Source: Streptomyces seoulensis
GTDB taxonomy: Bacteria > Actinomycetota > Actinomycetes > Streptomycetales > Streptomycetaceae
Assembly: GCF_022846655.1 (NCBI RefSeq)
Contig: NZ_AP025667.1
Coordinates: 6,478,275-6,542,274 of the forward strand
Length of the DNA: 64,000 nucleotides
Direction of reading: 5' to 3'
The notes under the pieces are model-generated. The model was not told where the DNA came from, did not search any database, and saw nothing but the letters and a program-made list of their open reading frames with translations. The stretch's first letter is position 1. Every line of letters begins with the position of its first letter. Below, piece after piece: positions 61,440 through 64,000 of this stretch. The position numbers were made by a program, and so were the translations under genes.

Positions 61440-61910
61440 CTATCCGTACATGCGCCGCATGGCGAACTCGACCATCTGCTCCACCGCCTTGGCGTCGAAC
61501 ACCATGCGGTGCTCGCCCTCCATGTCGACCACGAAGCCGTAGCCGGTGGGGAGCAGGTCGATCACCTCGGCGCCGGTGATCACGAAGTACTTGGACTCCT
61601 TGCCCGCGTACCTGCGCAGTTCCTTCAGCGAGGTGAACATCGGGATCACCGGCTGCTGGGTGTTGTGCAGGGCGAGGAAGCCGGGGGTGTCACCGCGCGG
61701 GCAGTACACCTTGGACGTGGCGAAGACCTGCTGGAAGTCCTCGGCGGGCATCTGCCCGGTGGTGAAGGCGCGCACCGCGTCCGCCAGCGAGGGTGCGGAC
61801 GGCTCCGGGTAGAGCGGCGGCTGCTGGCCGTACCCGCCGACACCACCCGGCTGCTGCTGCGGCGGCACGTACTGCTGCTGGGCGCCCACGTTCTGGTCGT
61901 AGCCGTACAT
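61440..61910 (-). CDS. SseB-like protein
   Basis: 156 residues from ATG 61910. The first 40 residues are Gln/Pro/Tyr/Gly-rich ([19 protein letters not shown]). Then [32 protein letters not shown] and [38 protein letters not shown], the SseB domain pattern. Its role in actinobacteria is unknown. Confidence 0.8.
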   Translation of the reverse strand: MYGYDQNVGAQQQYVPPQQQPGGVGGYGQQPPLYPEPSAPSLADAVRAFTTGQMPAEDFQQVFATSKVYCPRGDTPGFLALHNTQQPVIPMFTSLKELRRYAGKESKYFVITGAEVIDLLPTGYGFVVDMEGEHRMVFDAKAVEQMVEFAMRRMYG

Positions 61911-62090
61911 GGGCGCAAGAGTACCGAGCGCGGGCGGCGGGGTCAGGGGAGCGGTGGACCTTCTTCCGCCGCATCTCACACCCGGCGGGGTTGCGTCTTA
62001 TTACCGACGGGTAGCATCATCGTAGCTACTTGTTGGTACGTGATCAGATGCGAGGAGTCAGTGCCTCGCCGAGTCCGTGATGGAGTCACC

Positions 62091-63917
62091 ATGGGGCACT
62101 ACAAGTCCAACCTCCGCGACATCGAGTTCAACCTCTTCGAAGTCCTCGGCCGCGACAAGCTCTACGGCACCGGCCCGTTCGAGGAGATGGACACCGACAC
62201 CGCCAAGTCCGTCCTCGCCGAGCTGACCCGCCTCTCGGAGAACGAGCTGGCGGAGTCCTTCGTGGACGCCGACCGCAACCCCCCGGTCTTCGACCCCGAG
62301 ACGAACACCGCGCCGGTCCCGGCCTCCTTCAAGAAGAGCTACAAGGCCTTCATGGACTCGGAGTACTGGCGGCTCGGCCTGCCCGAGGAGATCGGCGGCA
62401 CCAACACCCCGCCGTCCCTGATCTGGGCGTACGCGGAGCTGGTGCTCGGCGCCAACCCGGCCATCTGGATGTACTCCTCCGGCCCGGCGTTCGCGCGCAT
62501 CCTCTTCGAGGAGGGCACCGAGGAGCAGAAGAAGTGGGCGCAGATCGCGGTCGACAAGACCTGGGGCTCCACCATGGTCCTCACCGAGCCGGACGCCGGT
62601 TCGGACGTGGGCGCCGGCCGCACCAAGGCCGTGCAGCAGGAGGACGGCTCCTGGCACATCGAGGGCGTGAAGCGCTTCATCACCTCCGGTGAGCACGACA
62701 TGGAGGAGAACATCCTCCACTACGTCCTCGCCCGCCCCGAGGGTGCCGGCCCCGGCACCAAGGGCCTCTCCCTCTTCCTCGTGCCCAAGTTCCTCTTCGA
62801 CGGCGAGTCCGGCGATTTGGGCGAGCGCAACGGCGTCTACGCCACCAACGTCGAGCACAAGATGGGCCTGAAGGCGTCCAACACCTGCGAGATGACGTTC
62901 GGCGACCGCCACCCCGCCAAGGGCTGGCTGATCGGCGACAAGCACGACGGCATCCGCCAGATGTTCCGCATCATCGAGTTCGCCCGCATGATGGTCGGCA
63001 CGAAGGCCATCTCGACCCTGTCGACCGGCTACCTCAACGCGCTGGAGTACGCCAAGGAGCGCGTCCAGGGCCCCGACCTGGCGCAGTTCATGGACAAGAG
63101 CGCGCCCAAGGTCACCATCACCCACCACCCCGACGTGCGCCGCTCGCTGATGACGCAGAAGGCGTACGCCGAGGGCATGCGCGCCCTCGTCCTCTACACG
63201 GCCTCGATCCAGGACGCGATCGCGGTCAAGGAGGCCGGCGGTGAGGACCCCTCCGCCGAGCACGCGCTGAACGACCTGCTCCTGCCGATCGTGAAGGGCT
63301 ACGGCTCCGAGAAGGGCTACGAGCAGCTCGCGCAGTCGCTGCAGACCTTCGGCGGCTCCGGGTTCCTCCAGGAGTACCCGATCGAGCAGTACATCCGCGA
63401 CGCCAAGATCGACACCCTCTACGAGGGCACCACCGCGATCCAGGGCCAGGACTTCTTCTTCCGGAAGATCGTCCGCAACCAGGGCGCCGCGCTGAACGGT
63501 CTGGCCGAGGACATCAAGAAGTTCCTGGAGCTCGGCACCGGCGGCGAGGAGCTGGCGGGCGCCCGCGAGCACCTGGCCAAGGCGGCCGTGGAGCTGGAGG
63601 CGATCGTCGGCCTGATGCTGACCGACCTCGCCGCCACCGAGCAGGACGTCAAGAACATCTACAAGGTGGGCCTCAACACCACCCGCCTGCTGCTGGCCTC
63701 CGGTGACGTGATCGTCGGCTACCTGCTGCTCAAGGGCGCCGCCATCGCCGCCGAGAAGCTCGAGACCGCCTCCGCCAAGGACAAGGCGTTCTACACCGGC
63801 AAGATCGCGGCGGCGAAGTTCTTCGCGGCCAACGTCCTGCCCGGTCTCACCCTGGCCCGCAAGATCTCGGCCGGTGTCGACCTGGACCTGATGGAGCTGG
63901 ACGAGGCCGCGTTCTAG
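62091..63917 (+). CDS. acyl-CoA dehydrogenase (FadE5-like, large form)
   Basis: 608 residues from ATG 62091 (GGAG 5 bases ahead). Standard acyl-CoA dehydrogenase domains: helical N-part (residues 1-160, [14 protein letters not shown]), FAD strand region with [14 protein letters not shown] and [10 protein letters not shown], and the helical C-part with [38 protein letters not shown], which holds the catalytic Glu (YEGTTAIQ). A further ~130-residue C-terminal helical domain (KNQGAALNG... to [11 protein letters not shown]) is the mark of the FadE5-like group. It oxidises acyl-CoA in beta-oxidation with ETF. Confidence 0.95.
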   Translation: MGHYKSNLRDIEFNLFEVLGRDKLYGTGPFEEMDTDTAKSVLAELTRLSENELAESFVDADRNPPVFDPETNTAPVPASFKKSYKAFMDSEYWRLGLPEEIGGTNTPPSLIWAYAELVLGANPAIWMYSSGPAFARILFEEGTEEQKKWAQIAVDKTWGSTMVLTEPDAGSDVGAGRTKAVQQEDGSWHIEGVKRFITSGEHDMEENILHYVLARPEGAGPGTKGLSLFLVPKFLFDGESGDLGERNGVYATNVEHKMGLKASNTCEMTFGDRHPAKGWLIGDKHDGIRQMFRIIEFARMMVGTKAISTLSTGYLNALEYAKERVQGPDLAQFMDKSAPKVTITHHPDVRRSLMTQKAYAEGMRALVLYTASIQDAIAVKEAGGEDPSAEHALNDLLLPIVKGYGSEKGYEQLAQSLQTFGGSGFLQEYPIEQYIRDAKIDTLYEGTTAIQGQDFFFRKIVRNQGAALNGLAEDIKKFLELGTGGEELAGAREHLAKAAVELEAIVGLMLTDLAATEQDVKNIYKVGLNTTRLLLASGDVIVGYLLLKGAAIAAEKLETASAKDKAFYTGKIAAAKFFAANVLPGLTLARKISAGVDLDLMELDEAAF

Positions 63918-63942
63918 TCCTCGCCCCCTCCTCGGTACCGTC

Positions 63943-63978
63943 GCGGGCCCGCTCCCTCCTTCCGGAGAGCGGGCCCGC
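63943..63978 (+). terminator. terminator after the acyl-CoA dehydrogenase
   Basis: A perfect 12-bp stem (63943-63954 with 63967-63978) at the window's right end. Confidence 0.85.
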
Positions 63979-64000
63979 GCTCGTCGTTAAGGTAAACGCC

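Overview
The window is chromosomal DNA of a Streptomyces-type actinobacterium. The evidence is very high G+C with strong GC bias at third codon positions, frequent GTG starts with purine-rich ribosome binding sites, SpoIIE-type phosphatases, twin LCP/lipoprotein/FG-GAP secreted proteins, an SCO5918-family gene, and a perfect 14-bp Streptomyces parS palindrome at 25196-25209. A second near-perfect parS lies inside aspS. parS sites cluster around oriC in this genus and metG/aspS are core genes, so the segment probably lies in the core chromosome arm close to the origin (inference).

Layout. 1-5.0 kb: end of an Fe-S oxidoreductase, an ABM-fold protein, an FG-GAP propeller, a Yip1-like membrane protein, and a dcd-phosphoribosyltransferase pair for pyrimidine/purine salvage. 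5.2-7.8 kb: tRNA-Gly(CCC) followed by a small accessory patch. It holds an antitoxin, a broken PIN-domain toxin, a 45-bp copy of the tRNA 3' half, and two orphan immunity-type proteins (SUKH-4 and Imm35/YrhB). 7.8-13.5 kb: a membrane-tethered XRE regulator, secreted DUF4232, a polysaccharide deacetylase, a repeat-bearing lipoprotein and a PAP2 membrane enzyme. 13.8-18.4 kb: PAS-GAF-PP2C phosphatase, then a cold-shock cluster (Csp, DEAD-box helicase, CBS-like, SCO5918-like).

18.4-31.3 kb: a sortase-anchored LAETG protein, PhzF-like/LysR divergent pair with a clear palindromic operator, a TerD protein fused to a probable PD-(D/E)XK nuclease-like domain, a frameshifted TetR gene, GT2, parS, an NB-ARC-type ATPase with an odd Gly/Ala/Cys insertion, an aquaglyceroporin, small membrane proteins, a DUF6445 oxygenase-like protein and a DUF4142 protein. 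31.3-36.6 kb: GH13 glucosidase and nucleoside hydrolase, a lipoprotein, an XRE-TPR regulator. 36.9-48.6 kb: LCP cell-wall ligase, YncE-like propeller/Ig protein, a caspase-fold-like protein lacking catalytic residues, a membrane SpoIIE phosphatase, several membrane proteins including a FUSC transporter, and a VWA protein with a ~400-residue acidic tract. 48.7-64 kb: metG, an Rpn-like fragment, an AbiEii-like nucleotidyltransferase, a large propeller/FG-GAP secreted protein, aspS, a four-domain PAS-GAF-PP2C-HATPase regulator, an AI-2E-type permease, pirin, SseB-like and an acyl-CoA dehydrogenase.

No CRISPR array, insertion sequence or biosynthetic gene cluster was seen. Four convergent gene pairs share the same four bases CTAG as reciprocal TAG stops. 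The least ordinary content is the tRNA-Gly accessory patch, the TerD-nuclease fusion, the apparently inactive caspase-like protein and the VWA acidic-repeat protein. No single complete new system can be claimed from sequence alone.
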